Notes: generated by a model from the sequence alone, not told the origin. A stretch of 64,000 nucleotides of DNA from Catonia carolina (GCA_035578175.1 JAQMRL010000010.1:30558784-30622783), one strand, 5' to 3'. Counted from the stretch's first letter, positions 23,449 through 35,195 are shown. Numbers and translations are program-made.

Positions 23449-26429
23449 ATGCTAATAACTTCTTCTTCTTCTTCACTTCCAAGGATTAGGTTTCTTGAAC
23501 CTGTTCCGGTACCCATCTGTTCCTCGGTCGTCCTATATCTCTTCTTCCTGTAGGTTTGTAGTTTCTGGCGGCTTTTGGTATTCTCTCGCCTGGCATGCGA
23601 TTCAAATGGCTGCACCATCTGTTCCTGTTCTGCTTGATTCTGTCTAGCAACGGTAAAGCATTCAGTGTTTTTCTAATTTCTTCATTTCGTAGCCTATCTC
23701 TTCGGCTGCATCCATATACACTTCGTAAGAATCTCATTTCTGCAGCCTGGATTTTGCTGTCTACCTTTTTTGTATGTATCCAGGACTCACTGCCATACAT
23801 CAAAGTAGGGACAGCAATTGTATCGTAAAACTTAAGTCTCGTATCTTTTCTTGTTTTCCGTTTCAGATGTTTATGTATATTACCACAAATGCTTTGAAAT
23901 TTAGATAGTTTGTAAAGCACATCTTTGTCAAAGTCATACGAAACATCATTACCAAGATATTTGAAATGAGACACTTGTTCAAGCACTCTTCCTCCTAATT
24001 CTATTTTAGTTCTTACGGTGTATTTTCCTTTAAATGCCATAGTTTTAGTTTTTGTCTGCGATATTTTCAAATTATATTTCTCAGACATTTTGTCTAACCT
24101 AAAAACCGCTTTCTGTAACTCGTCTTCGCTTTGTTGTATTAATACCAAGTCATCTGCATAGATCATGTGATTGAGCTTCATCTGTTCTGAGAGTTGTATT
24201 CCTGAATTAATGCCTATTTTCCATGTTTGCAACATGTCGTCTATATATATGTTAAATAAAGTCGGCGACATACTGCAGCCCTGTCGAACTCCCTTATTTA
24301 CCAAGATGGCTTCTGTTACCTTATCATTTACTTGCAGACGGATTGTTGTCCCCTCATACAATCCCTTCATAACTTGAATAATATGCTTTGGGTATCCTTT
24401 AGATTCAAGTATAGACCATAAGAGTTTACGATTGACAGAGTCGAACGCCTTCATAAAGTCTATAAATGCTAGATGAGTTTCAAGGTTAAACTCTCGTCTT
24501 TTTGATATAATTTGGTTCATGGTAAAAATTGCATCTGAGCATGACCTTCCTTTTCTGAAACCCATCTGTTCCTCTGAAATCAAACTATCCACAATCCTCC
24601 TTAGTCTTGAATTGATTATTCTTGCATATACTTTATAGGTGGTGTCCAGCAAACTGATACCTCTGTAATTATTTGGGTCCGTTCTACCCCCTTTTTTATA
24701 GAGGGAAATAACCTTTGCTTCTAACCATTCTTTGGGAACTATGTGATATTTCCAACACATATTAAAGAAATGTAAAATTCGCAGGTGTAGCAACAACCCT
24801 CCACACTTCAATAATTCCGCGTTCAGTCCATTCAATCCCGGAGCTTTCCTGTTCTTTGTGCCCTTCAATGCTTCTGATAGTTCTTCCATGGTTATCTGGT
24901 CAACACAGCATCCTTCACAGTGAGCTTCGACAGCAACTGGTTCAACATCCTCATAGCATAGTTTTCTATAATGTTCTACCCATTCCTCTGTACTTATGCA
25001 GTTTACTTTAATCGAGTCTCTTTCAGTTTTGTTGAATACCTTCATTACTTTATATGCTAGCGATTGCCTTCCATGTAAGTCATGTTCAATAGTCCCAATG
25101 AACGTATCCCAAGATTGTTGATGGGCTTTTCTTACTAATTTTGAGGCTTCATTTCTTGCTCTCTTGTATTCCTCTTTATTGTAAGGTGTTTGATTCCCTA
25201 AATATTTTTTGTATTTTTCGTTTTTCTCATTGACTACTGCTTCTACCTCCTTGGTCCAAATCTTGACACCTTTTCTTTTCCTATATCTATTTTTCCGACC
25301 AAGAGCTTCCTCTGCGGCTTTAACTATGATGTTCTTGATGTTATTCCATTCTATCTCAATGTTACTATCATCTGTAGGTATGTTTTGAAGATGTTGATTC
25401 ACACGTTCTTGATATAAGTATTTCACACTGTCTTCTTCTAAGAGATGCACTTTAAAGACTTCATCACTGTTCCCATTTGTTTGCTTCTGTTTTTTGTTTT
25501 TCTTCCATTTCGTGTATAATTCTATTTTTCCTATAACCAAATAGTGGTCTGAATATATATCACAGCCACGAAAAACACTTGTATCTGTCATTTGCTTTGC
25601 TATGTTCTTGTTAGCAATCACATAGTCGATCAGCGATTTGCTTCCACGTGCGGCCCATGTATATCTGTGTATGTCCTTTTTCCGAAAAAACGTGTTCATC
25701 ACTTTCAGTTCATTGTATGTGGCGAACTCTCTGAGAACTTCCCCATTCCTATTTCTTGTTGTTTCTCCAAAGGTTCCTACAACATTGGGTATTGGTTCGT
25801 TTCCCACTCTCGCATTAAGATCTCCGATTACTAATACACTGCCTTTTTTGTTGTAGGTTTCCAGTTCTTTTTGTAAACAGTCTTAAAACAAAGCAGTCTC
25901 CTCATCCTTTCCCTCTTCTGGGGCATAAACCCCTATAACGACTAGGCATCCTCGATCATGTTTGAATTTCACAGTGATTATCCGTTCGTTAACATATTTG
26001 TAATCTTTTATTTTCCGTTCCCATTTCTTATCAACAAATATTGCCACACCTTTGGCCGCTCTGCTATGGCTATCCACCCCACTATAAAACATAGCATAAT
26101 CTCCAACATATTTTGAGCCAGTTAACTTCTTTTTTGTTTCTGTTACAACAGCGATATTTATGTTTTTATTCTGTAGTATCTTACATAATTCGGTTTCTTT
26201 ATTGTTGATTCCTCTAACATTCCACGTTGCTATTTTTAACTTTTCCGCAATCCAATTTCGTGATTTATTTCGTATCCTATTTATATTTCCAATGTTCCTG
26301 TCCTGTCCGAGGCTATCTTGGGTACTGCAAGTAAAGTAATTTTTCCATGGATAGGATACTAGCCTATCGCACAACCCCCTTACTAGGAGGACCAGAATGC
26401 TAATTTTAGGACCAGTTATGCTAATAACT
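23449..26429 (-). mobile_element. RTE-like non-LTR retrotransposon, near full length
   Basis: Minus-strand element at 23461-26417 flanked by a perfect 12-bp target duplication ATGCTAATAACT (23449-23460 and 26418-26429). It ends in a short (GAA)n tail (TTC units at 23461-23475) directly after the stop codon, with almost no 3' UTR. Short simple-repeat tails and a single endonuclease-RT frame are typical of the RTE group. Length is about 2.96 kb. Confidence 0.93.
23486..26374 (-). pseudogene. RTE endonuclease-reverse transcriptase, one frame with a single stop
   Basis: Encodes the enzyme that nicks target DNA and copies the element RNA at the nick. One 963-codon frame runs from 26374 to 23486, broken only by TAA at 25883-25885 (codon 164); the two halves are in the same phase. 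The first half has the endonuclease opening KIATWNVRGINNKETELCKI and the catalytic-type VVTETKKK. Past the stop come GDLNARVG and, at about codon 275, YSDHYLVIG, the end of the endonuclease domain. RT motifs follow: FIDFMKAFDS (about codon 640), GVRQGCSMSPTLFNIYIDDM, and MIYADDLVL with Tyr-Ala-Asp-Asp near codon 740. Late features include FKYLGNDVSY and LMYGSESWIHTKK. All expected catalytic residues in RT are present. Apart from the stop the copy looks intact, so it is probably a young loss of function; readthrough or an error in sequence should be considered. Confidence 0.93.
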
Positions 26430-26925
26430 AATAATACTAATTAAAACTAATTAATAAGAAAGTTATCTAAATAAATAAACTAAGTAAATCTAAATAAATG
26501 AATAAATCTAAATATACCTAAAAAATTAATTAATTAATTAACTAAATTTGTACCTAAGAAAACGTAAGCTACAATTTAACTGAAATTATAAAAAATAACT
26601 ACTATTGGTACAAGAAGAATTTAAACGGCAGAAGAGAAAGAGAGAGACGCAACTACGACGATATTAGAATAGCACTGCCAAGACAGTGACAACAATGGAA
26701 GGCGGAATGTGTTAATAGCGTGGCAGAGACAATGTTTTTAGGAACGCACAAACTGCAGTCATGAAATACCTCTACTCCTGTCTTTCCCCTTGTTTGCAAC
26801 GATCATTCAGCCCGGTTGTTACACGGGCGTAGCTGTACTTTCATACGAATTTGAACACTAGACAGTGGTTACCGGTGTACTTTGATTTTTGGGGTTCAAT
26901 TAACCATACTCTCTCAGGAATGCGT

Positions 26926-27000
26926 TTGTTCTCTCTTTCCCCCTCTCTCTCTCCCCCTCTCCCGCCCCCTCTCTCTCTATCTATCTATCTATCTCTCTCG
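26926..27000. repeat. (CT)n/(CTAT)n microsatellite
   Basis: CT-rich run ending in CTATCTATCTATCT. It starts exactly where the S SINE body is cut short. Confidence 0.85.
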
Positions 27001-27395
27001 GCGTTAGTTTGTAGGTTAACATTTTTGATCGTGTTTCTCTTACTGTTGTCATGTTCCGTCTGTGACGTCATTAAGCTCCAAGCCAATCTTCCACTGGCTT
27101 GACGCTTGATTTACTTCTGGGTCATATCCGTAAAACGATCTCTCATCACCTGTAATGACTTTGGTCAAAAAGTTTGGATTACTTTCAATCTTTTTTTTTA
27201 AGTCCTGACTTAAATTCAATCGAATTTTTTGTTGATCCTGTTTGAGAAAGCGAGGAATAAATTTAGCGAAACAAATCTCATTTGCAAATCCTCAGTCAAA
27301 ATTCACTTAAGTCAAAAAAATCTTTAAAGGATTTTTAAGGCCATTTAATCATAAATTTTTATGATAAAAATACATACTCCTTATATAAAAATATG
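27001..27395. other. No gene seen
   Basis: The segment 27060-27300 reads, on the minus strand, in short pieces that could be a decayed transposase or LINE, but I cannot place it. Otherwise unassigned. Confidence 0.3.
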
Positions 27396-27575
27396 TGCCG
27401 GCCGCATTGGAGTAGTTGGTAACGTGCTTGTCTCTCATCATGCAGTCTTCGGTTCGAATCCCATTCAGGCACGGCATATTTTCATACGTTACAGAAAATC
27501 ATTTCATCCTTCACCGTCTCCATTAGCAGTAATTGCAGAACAGTCGGACGTTAAACCAAATATATATATATATAC
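27396..27575 (+). mobile_element. T SINE (tRNA-derived)
   Basis: Starts CCGGCCGCATTGGAGTAGTT, with B box GGTTCGAATCC, then the shared body CAGGCACGGCATATTTTCAT to CAGTCGGACGTTAAACCAAA, and ends in a TA repeat. It matches the copy at 11864-12048 in reverse complement. No complete tRNA fold is possible. Confidence 0.88.
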
Positions 27576-27901
27576 AACACCATGGATTACACAAGTGAAA
27601 ATAGACTTACATAAGGCACAAATAGAACCAACAGGTATTGGAGACAGAAATATTACATTCAGAAACAGGATAAAAGAGTGGAATGTGATGCCAGAGAATG
27701 AGGTTCTTAGGAAGACAGGGACAAAGTGGACAGAAAAGAGGAAGCAAACACATGGGGAAAGAATGAGAGAAGTATGGAAAATGAGAAAGAATTCCCAAAA
27801 ATGAGTCGGAATGCTTTGCGCGTTCCATCAGGGTCCATACGCACAATAATAATAATAATAATAATAAAAATAATAATAGTAATAGTAGTAGTAATAAAAA
27901 A

Positions 27902-27999
<98 letters not shown>

Positions 28000-28045
28000 A
28001 TAGTAGATCTAATAATAATAATATTAATAATAATAATAATAATAT
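27576..28045 (+). mobile_element. LINE 3' end with long (AAT)/(AGT)n tail
   Basis: A frame reading through 27576-27804 ends RNRIKEWNVMPENEVLRKTG, KWTEKRKQTHGERMREVW and a stop at 27802-27804. This resembles the extreme C terminus of insect non-LTR reverse transcriptases. A short 3' UTR follows and then about 200 bp of AAT and AGT units (27846-28045). Simple-repeat tails of AAT type occur in I-like and related LINEs. Frames of 120 codons over the tail (Ser or Leu homopolymers) are artefacts. Confidence 0.65.
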
Positions 28046-28850
28046 AAAAAATATACTAGTATACTTCTCAAGATTCATCATAATTTAAACGATTTTTACT
28101 CTAAGTTGTATAAGTATTTCTGTCATAAATGCGGCGATAAGTTTCCTGTAATGTATGGCTTGTAGACAATTGTATGTAAGTAATATATAGGCAACTACTG
28201 TTCTAAACAAAATACAAATACATTTTAAAATAAATTACTGGTGCACAATCACAAAAGAAATAACTAGGCATGTACAGTTAAAGTTATTTACGTCTTTACT
28301 CCTTCTTTATTATAGTATATTTTTTATATTTTATAGCTAAGTCATTTAGTGAAATTTTATAATTATTTCAATATAATTTATTATAGATTTATATTATACA
28401 TTTAATTTATTACTGGTTTTTAATTTATTTATTAATAATTGGATTACTTTCGTGCGTTTTCTTACGCAACGACTAAACAATTAAAAATTTAATTATTGTT
28501 TATTTATTTAAATTCGAATCAACCACTTATTCGTTAAAAAAAATATAATAATATGTCGTCTTAAATTGTTTCAACTTCGTATGATATGAAAAATTGTCAC
28601 GATAGTAGTACAACAATTTTACAATAAAATTCATTCAAAATTTAGAGCATACACCAATCCGCTTGTACAAAATATGCGCCCGCGTTTCATCCCGGGTGAC
28701 CCCGCGAGAAGGCTCAGAAGTTCTCAGAGTGAATCTATGTAGGAGCTTTAGTGATGATTGATAGCTTACTTAAGTAAAATCATGCAAATGTACATATGCT
28801 AATGTTTCATATTTACTTACTGTTAATTTTTAACATGTTGTAAATAATCT
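28046..28850. other. No gene seen; AT-rich
   Basis: No recognisable frame or repeat. A brief GC-rich island (CCCGGGTGACCCCGCGAG) lies near 28693. Confidence 0.4.
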
Positions 28851-29040
28851 CTTCTTCTTCTTCTCCTCCTCCTTTCCTTCTTCTTCTGTTTCCCTCCCAC
28901 TCCTTCCCCTATTCCATCACCTTCACCTTCTCCTCCTGTACTATTTCCTTTTTTTCTTCCCTCCTCGTTTTCTGTGTCCTTCTTCTTCTCCTTTCTTTCT
29001 CGTCTAAGGCCTACTCATGTCCCTTCTTCCCTCAGGTCTG
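28851..29040. repeat. Polypyrimidine tract
   Basis: About 190 bp in which nearly all plus-strand bases are C or T, made of degenerate CTT and CTC units. There is no reading frame. The flank 29041-29470 is unassigned, moderately GC-rich near 29310-29400, and has no recognisable domain. Confidence 0.8.
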
Positions 29041-29535
29041 TACTTCAGTGCTTCCAGGAGAATTCCCCCGAGGAGCATTCAATGAACATAATCCCTCCAT
29101 CTCTTTTGGTCTCACTGATTTAAGTATTTAGTACTTGAACTCCTAGCTCTACTCCTATTTCTCCATTTCAAATCCTGTCTAATTTAAAGAGTGATTTATT
29201 CGATTTCCCAGGTCAAAAATCATTCTTTTTTCTCTTTTTTTATCCAAGGCGACGAGAAAAACTCATGTTCACTCCATCACGATGAGGGAAATAGTGTAAG
29301 ACTCAATTGAGGCATCCTCGTCCAGCTCCAAGGAGGCCGCAACCGCCAACCAACCAAAAACCGCCGCCTGGCTACTTGATCCGACAACAGCAAAGAAGCC
29401 TCCACCTTCCTCGGAACTGTTTATATAACACTACAAGGGAAATTGATTAAGTTATATCAAACCTAAGCGAAGTCTAAAGATAACCAAAGAACAAAAGAAT
29501 CAAAACAAAGTCATCCGCCGCTCGTAACTCGCTTT

Positions 29536-29933
29536 TTGTTGTTTAGGTCATCAGCCGAAAGGCTGATTTAAATCTCTAGAGGTTTAACTAAGAAAAACGA
29601 AAAGTGAGGTGATTTAAAACTGCCTTCCTCCCTGAGTAGGAAGTATGCTAATCAGCATGCCAGGCCCTCTGAAAAGCATTTACATTCCACGCTCCATCGG
29701 ACACATTCACTTCATTCACCACAGGGTCTGAGTGTGTAATGAAATTCATTACTCTCAGAAGAGATAATTCTGATTAGTATCTTTTACACCTCTACCTCTT
29801 CCGTTGTTAAATACTTTAGTCATATAATTGGCTGACCATGTGATAAGAAACAGAAATACTTTTTGTAGCCCTTAAACTAGCAGACTGAGCGCAAACAATT
29901 TAACACTCCGCCTGCCTGTTATGGAAAAGAAAC
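29536..29933 (-). mobile_element. D retroposon, copy 3, full length
   Basis: Minus-strand copy running from the tail side (TTGTTGTTTAGGTCATCAGC) to CGCCTGCCTGTTATGG. A likely imperfect target repeat is AACTCGCTT before it (about 29526) and AACTTGCTT after it (about 29940). Confidence 0.85.
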
Positions 29934-29978
29934 TTGCTTACAAAGCATTAGAATGACCTAAAGCATAATTTGCACTTT

Positions 29979-30327
29979 ATAGTAAAATATTTGACCCAAC
30001 GGGTTGGTCTAGAGGTAAAGTCGTCAACGCAAGTCAGCTGTTAAACAGCTGATTTTCCAAGACAAAGGTTCCTGGTTCAGATCCTAGTAAAATTACTTTT
30101 ACATAGATTGAATACTAGACAGTGGTTATCGGCGTACTTTGATGGTTGGGGCTCAATTAACCATATTCTCTCAGGAATGGTCGGCCTGGGTCTGACAAGA
30201 TTACACCTGATTTATACGTCATAAACATCATCCTTATCTATTTGGGTCATGGGGTTGCTTATTGTTCTGAATTAAACAGATTGCAACGTAGGCTACACAC
30301 ATTATGAATAAAAAATAGTAAAACATT
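29979..30327 (+). mobile_element. S SINE, full length, with target repeat
   Basis: The SINE body is 29993-30314 (322 bp), with the tRNA-like head, CAGCTGTTAAACAGCTG palindrome, B box (GGTTCAGATCC, one change) and standard 3' region. It is flanked by ATAGTAAAATATT (29979-29991) and ATAGTAAAACATT (30315-30327). Confidence 0.9.
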
Positions 30328-31086
30328 CAATTATTAGAAACAGAAAATGTAGGCCTATGTCTTGTATTAACGGTACATCAGTTTCAAAATAGTGATTCAT
30401 GACAACATGCAAAAGTAAACAGAAGAAATCATTTTAAATTTAAATTGTGGGTTTTATTACAAGAATTAAATCCTTTCTTAAGACGTTGTTGTTGACTTAA
30501 TTTACAGTTTTATTATAATTAACTTCAGACAGTTATTCAGGGAGCACTGACCTGTTTTAAGATTTATTATTATTATTATTATATAAAATTAGAATTTGAA
30601 TTAATTTAAATTTATTTATAAGCGTGTGGGATATTTATTTAGTTTTTCTCTTTTTTTACGTTGCGGTGAATTATTTCATACATTTTTATATCCGCAAATA
30701 TCTACAGAACTCCATGACGTACGGAAACGTTGACGTTATACTACTTGAATTTAAATTTTGTAATATTTTATTTACAAATTGTACCAAACGAGCTTGTGTT
30801 TAATTTGTTTTTAATTTAAAATATGTATACGTAAAAGTGATGTGAAATTTAATTTATCCTGAATCCATTTGTATCAGAAGATTATTTGAATAAATGCCAA
30901 ATTCAGATTAGAAAAAGATTATGGGATTTCAAACGATAATATCTTTTCATACAAAAGTTCATGGCATATCGATTTTATTATGAAAAACAATGTAGTAGTG
31001 ATAAAATGGTTCAGTGACCGACTCTTTGGTGCAGTAGTAAATTAATAGTCCTTAAAGGTGAAGGTCTCGTGTTGTTATATACAGTA
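30328..31086. other. No gene seen; AT-rich
   Basis: Contains an (ATT)n run near 30563-30580 and nothing else that I recognise. Confidence 0.4.
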
Positions 31087-31293
31087 AAATCTGATGTGAA
31101 ACACTCACACAACTTTATCTTTCCAATGTAAATAATTAACAATATTGTTAAGTATGTTTAATCATGAGAAACCAATGTAAAATGAAAAACATAACCTAAT
31201 TTTAACCATGAGTGAATGACGCTAAATAAAAATCAACCTCTGTTCGATTTAAGAATACGAAAAATTAGTAAATGACGCCAAATTAGCTCTGTA

Positions 31294-31998
31294 CCCACCG
31301 GGTTGGTCTAGAGGTAATGTTGTCGCCGTGAGTCACATATTTTAACAGCTGATTTTCGGAGACGAAGGTTCCTGGTTCAAATCATAGTAAAGGTAGTTAC
31401 TTTCATACGGATTGCTATAATGCTTTTCACGGTTGATGAGCTCTGATGTTCGACGCGTTTAGACCAGAATCAGAATCAGAACGTTTGCCAACGTTGTCAG
31501 ATTGTATAAATGGTTCAGCCTGACAAAATTACGTGCGCATGTGTATAAGAGCCGCAGTAGTTCACTCGTGTCTCGGATCTTGTACTGAATAAGTCGATAA
31601 TAGAGCGCGTTAACATGCAATATTTTATAATATAATCAGCTGGTTGTATGTTCATAGGTTAAAATTGTTACTGAAAGACCCAAAATTTGACTGACGAAAT
31701 ATACCAGAGCAAGTATTGGCAACGTTACTGGCAAGTCTTTGGCTAGATATGAAGTGGGTAGGGGCAATTCATACGTTCAGAGCTCATCATCTTTGAAAAA
31801 TAGTGTAGTTCATGGTTACCGGTGTATTTTGTTCAATTAACCATACTCTCTCAGAAATGGTCGGCCTGAATCTGTACAAGATACCTACACTTCATTTACA
31901 CGCCATCCTCATCTCAATGGGTCATAGGGTTGCTTACAGTTCTGAATTGAACCAATTGCAACGTACAAACATTAGGGATGAAAAATTAATAAATTAAC
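31294..31998 (+). mobile_element. S SINE carrying a MITE
   Basis: The S head runs 31294-31414 (CCCACCGGGTTGGTCTAGAG to CTTTCATACGGATT) and the S body resumes near 31812 (TGGTTACCGGTGTA) to the A-rich end at 31998. Without the inner insertion the SINE would be about 310 bp. Confidence 0.85.
31415..31808. mobile_element. MITE with about 36-bp imperfect inverted ends
   Basis: Left end 31415-31450 and right end 31773-31808 are imperfect inverted repeats sharing the core TGATGAGCTCTGA and the outer CTAYAMTR-TTTTCA pattern. The MITE is 394 bp, has no coding capacity, and is the innermost of three nested elements. A target repeat was not clear. Confidence 0.65.
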
Positions 31999-32225
31999 CT
32001 CTGTAGAATATATTCTTAATAGAGGTAGGTTTATTAAATTTTACAATTTTGGTTAAATACACTTTTGTCTTAAAATGCATATTAAGGCCGCTTTCTTGAA
32101 AAAAAAAACAGTTTTTACAACGAAAGCACAGATCCCATGAATTTTAAACAGATATGCTGCTTACCCTATCGTAGAGCATAAAAAAAGAAAAATTTGGTAA
32201 TTTCAAAAAAATGCTGAAAATGAAA

Positions 32226-33256
32226 CTGAAGTACAGTTTACAATATTAAACTTTATAATAAATTAAATAAAAACAGAGCGGGATTCGGCGCGTGTTAAAA
32301 TTAAATAATCTATAACAGTAATTTATACATTAGAACACACATCGGGGTAAACATTTTACTCTCTATGTTAGGAAAGTTAAGATACTACAACAGTGTTTGT
32401 ATGAGAGTAAATGCCTTTCAAAGACGATACGAAAAATAATTAAAGAGAAATATTCTGCACACAATAATGGGTGAGAAGATAATGGACAAACAGTACAAGT
32501 TACGAACAGAGTAAGATCTTTACCCCATAAGGAAAACTAACAATTAATGGAGTCAACTACAAAACGAAATTTGAAATTCCATTGAAACCAATGTTACTGA
32601 CATTAAAAAATACATCTAAAGTCTACTGATATCTATTATTCTAAAAGCTCAAACTACTAAAGAAAAATACCACAAACATAATTTATAACAGTCATGTTTG
32701 CTAATACTTGTTTTTTATCTGTAAATAAATGACTTCTTTATTTATGGCAAAATGAACTAAAAAAACATAATTTATATTTTAACTTTCAAAAGATGGTAAT
32801 ATGCAAAAATCTTTTTTGTCCTATATGGACATATGAAATCTAACCTTTCGGCTCTTCAAAGAAACATAACCTTCGTAAAATACAAGTTTTTAAATCAAAA
32901 TATCCAATTACTTTTGGTTAGGAAAGCTCCATTTTATGTCACCAATATAATTCTATCAAAAATTTATTATAAAACTTTTATTTTAAATATCGTTAAAATT
33001 CAACATGTTATTTATATAACAATGTTAATACTCGTACTCAAATAAATACATCTATCTGGAAATCCGTCAAGACATCTACAAAGACGCTGGAGTATAAAAC
33101 TGCTAATTTAATGAAATATAAACTTTATTCAAAATATTTTTAATCACTATCTTGGGAAAACACCAATGGGGGCCCTAGCTCTGTCATGCATATCACATCA
33201 TTTTTAACTCTATTATCATCGTCATATTTATCTGTTGTAATACTTTTTACATTTAT
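32226..33256. other. Possible LINE trace at 32360-32560; otherwise no gene seen
   Basis: A plus-strand translation near 32369-32530 reads LGKLRYYNSV and later MDKQYKLRTE, which resembles the post-RT region of insect non-LTR elements (the arginine-leucine-arginine stretch before the GHLLR motif). It is broken by stops and could belong with the relic at 34430-34850. The rest is AT-rich. Confidence 0.4.
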
Positions 33257-33675
33257 AAATAAAACTATGCCCATAACGGGCAGGTGGAGTGTTAAATTAA
33301 TTTCACTCGATCTGTTGGTTCCAGGGCAACAAAAAGTAGTTCTATTTCTTATCAAATAGTAAGCCAATTACATGACTGAACTATTTAAAAACAGAAGAAG
33401 CAGAGGTGCAAAAGACACTAGTCAGAGTTATCTCCTCTGAGAGTAATGAAATCACTATACAGCCAGACCCTGTGGTGAATGAAGTGAAGGTTTCATTTGC
33501 AGGGTGGAAAGTAGATGCTTTTCGGAGGGCCTGGTATGCTTATAAGCATATTCTTTCGACTCTGTGAGGAAGGAAATATTAAACCACCTCACTTCTCGTT
33601 TTTACTCAGTTAAACCTCTAGAGGTTCAAACCAGCCTTTCGGCTGTTGACCTGAACAACAATAACAAATATAACT
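33257..33675 (+). mobile_element. D retroposon, copy 4, full length
   Basis: Starts GCCCATAACGGGCAGGTG at 33269 and ends CTGAACAACAATAAC. Approximate target repeat AAATAAAACTA before and AAATATAACTA after. The internal sequence is more diverged than in copy 5. Confidence 0.85.
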
Positions 33676-33999
33676 AAAGAGATAAAAATTATCACGTAAC
33701 TCAAATTTTCAAAATCTCTCCCAGTACACATTTTTTTAGTAAACTAATACGATCAAAGAAAGAAAAATTGTAATAAATTGTCTGCACCCAACTACCACAA
33801 AAACCTCTTTTTCCCAATCATGAGGCTATCTACCCTTAGGCAGCAAATACATTGCAATATATTTCTCATTTTCCACCAGCGTCTTCATTTCCTGAGAGCT
33901 CAAACCCCCTTTTTAATCGTTTACAACTTTAGTTTATCAGTTGACTTATTTATTTGCCGTTTAATTCGTTTCTTGGAGATAGTTTATAATTCAGTAAGT
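33676..33999. other. No gene seen
   Basis: A 114-codon plus-strand frame (33778-34122) runs from here into the next D copy. It has no recognisable domain and its last third is repeat-derived, so I do not call it a gene. Confidence 0.4.
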
Positions 34000-34411
34000 A
34001 TTAATACATTTGCCCATAACAGACATGTGGAGTGTCAAATTATTTACACTCAATCTGTTCGTTGCAGGGCTAAAATAAATAGTTCTGTTTCTTATCACAT
34101 GGTCAGTCAATTAAATGACTGAATCATTTAAGAACAGAAGAGGCAGAGGTGTAAAATACACTAATCGGAGAAATCTCCTCTGAAAGTAATGAATTTCATT
34201 ATACAGCCAGACCCTGTGGTGAATGAAGTGAAGGTGTCATTTGCAAAGTGGAAAATATGTGCTTTTCAGAGGGCCTGGCATGCTGATAAGCATACTTTTT
34301 CACTCAGTGAGGAAGGTAATGGTAAACCACCTCACTCCTCGTTTTACTTAGTAAAACCTCTACTGATTCAAACCAGCCTTTTGGCAGATGATCTGAACAA
34401 CATTAATACAT
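34000..34411 (+). mobile_element. D retroposon, copy 5, full length with perfect target repeat
   Basis: Body 34010-34401 (392 bp), GCCCATAACAGACATG to GATGATCTGAACAAC. The perfect 10-bp repeat ATTAATACAT lies on both sides (34000-34009 and 34402-34411). This is one of the best-preserved copies and a good reference for the family length. Confidence 0.93.
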
Positions 34412-34429
34412 ATGTAAACTCCTATCCTA

Positions 34430-35195
34430 AAGTTTACTAACAAATTATCTTAATATAAATAACGTAATTATTACTGACATCATGCGAAAGAAACAAATTT
34501 CTTTCTTTGGGCATTTACTTAGAATACCGGACAATCAAATAACTAAACTCATTTCTATAATTAACTCGTGGAAATATCCTCCAAGGTGGTTGGCCGAAAA
34601 AAGCAAGATATGAAAGAACTTAACATTGCAGAACAAGATTTTTTTAAAAAATCTGAACACCTTAAATTGCTTAAAGATAAAGACACAAGATTCATCGAAA
34701 AACTCGAGCTCTATCGTCAATGATTTTTTTACAGATAAAATCAAACCGATCAGATCCCAAAATATGAAGAATTATCGGAAATGTAAGAATCCTAAAACCA
34801 AACCAAGAAGGATTTTAAAATTTGATTCAAAAGGTCCAATGAGCCCGTAACCCATAAAAACAAAAAAAACCATAATTTTTAGTAGAATTTAGTTCTACTA
34901 TTCTAAAATTTGTGAATTACTTCTATGTATTCAAATTAATTGCTCTTCCTCTTGTGTCAGTTAAAAAAATCTTTTGTTAACATTGTCATCGAAAGTCTGC
35001 TTCATCCTTTGCCATCACATGACATTTTATTTTTATTTGTTTTTTAGTTTATTTTTTATACTATTATCCTTTTTTTGTATATTTACGTTAGAAAATTTTG
35101 TTGTATGTTTTTTTGTAAATTTTTGTTTCTTTTCTTTTATGTAAATTTAGTGTAGATATAAAAAGCTATTATTATAATAGAATAAATAAAATAAA
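34430..35195 (+). pseudogene. LINE C-terminal relic and 3' UTR
   Basis: A plus-strand translation of 34470-34850 reads MRKKQISFFGHLLRIPDNQ, then PRWLAEK, then FFTDKIKPIRSQN and a stop at about 34848. The FFGHLLR motif and the following tryptophan are typical of the C terminus of Jockey/CR1-type LINEs. A frame change lies near 34600. The 3' UTR of about 350 bp ends in an A-rich tail (AATAAATAAAATAAA near 35185). Confidence 0.7.

Larger units (their letters stand above)
23025..26828. mobile_element. Non-coding inverted-terminal element hosting the RTE
   Basis: The left end GCCCACATAACAACCGGG (23025-23042) and right end CCCGGTTGTTACACGGGC (26811-26828) are inverted repeats with few mismatches. 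Without the RTE the element would be about 850 bp. It has no recognisable protein of its own. Flanks GTAGTTAT (23011-23018) and GTAGCTGT (26829-26836) could be a diverged 8-bp target repeat, but six extra bases on the left leave this unsettled. Confidence 0.6.
22914..26925 (+). mobile_element. S SINE split in two by a 3.8-kb insertion
   Basis: 22914-23018 is the S head (ACCCACCGGGTTGG to GGTAGTTA). The S body resumes at about 26838 (CTTTCATACGAATTTGAACA, then CATACTCTCTCAGGAATG) and is cut again at 26925, where CT-rich microsatellite follows. The insertion between the halves carries the RTE element, so three insertion events are stacked. Confidence 0.8.
31087..32225 (+). mobile_element. Family Y copy interrupted by an S SINE
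   Basis: 31087-31293 is the Y left half (AATCTGATGTGAAACACTCA onward); 31999-32225 is the continuation (CTCTGTAGAATATATTC to the CCTATCGTAGAGCAT block). The S SINE at 31294-31998 separates them with a 7-bp repeat CTCTGTA on each side (31287-31293 and 31999-32005). No CA tract is present in this copy. Confidence 0.8.

Noticed and set aside
27707..28088. Frames of 120 codons with Ser, Leu or Ile homopolymers
   Set aside because: Trinucleotide repeat tail of a LINE, read in different frames.
33778..34122. 114-codon plus-strand frame
   Set aside because: No recognisable domain and its end is translated D retroposon.
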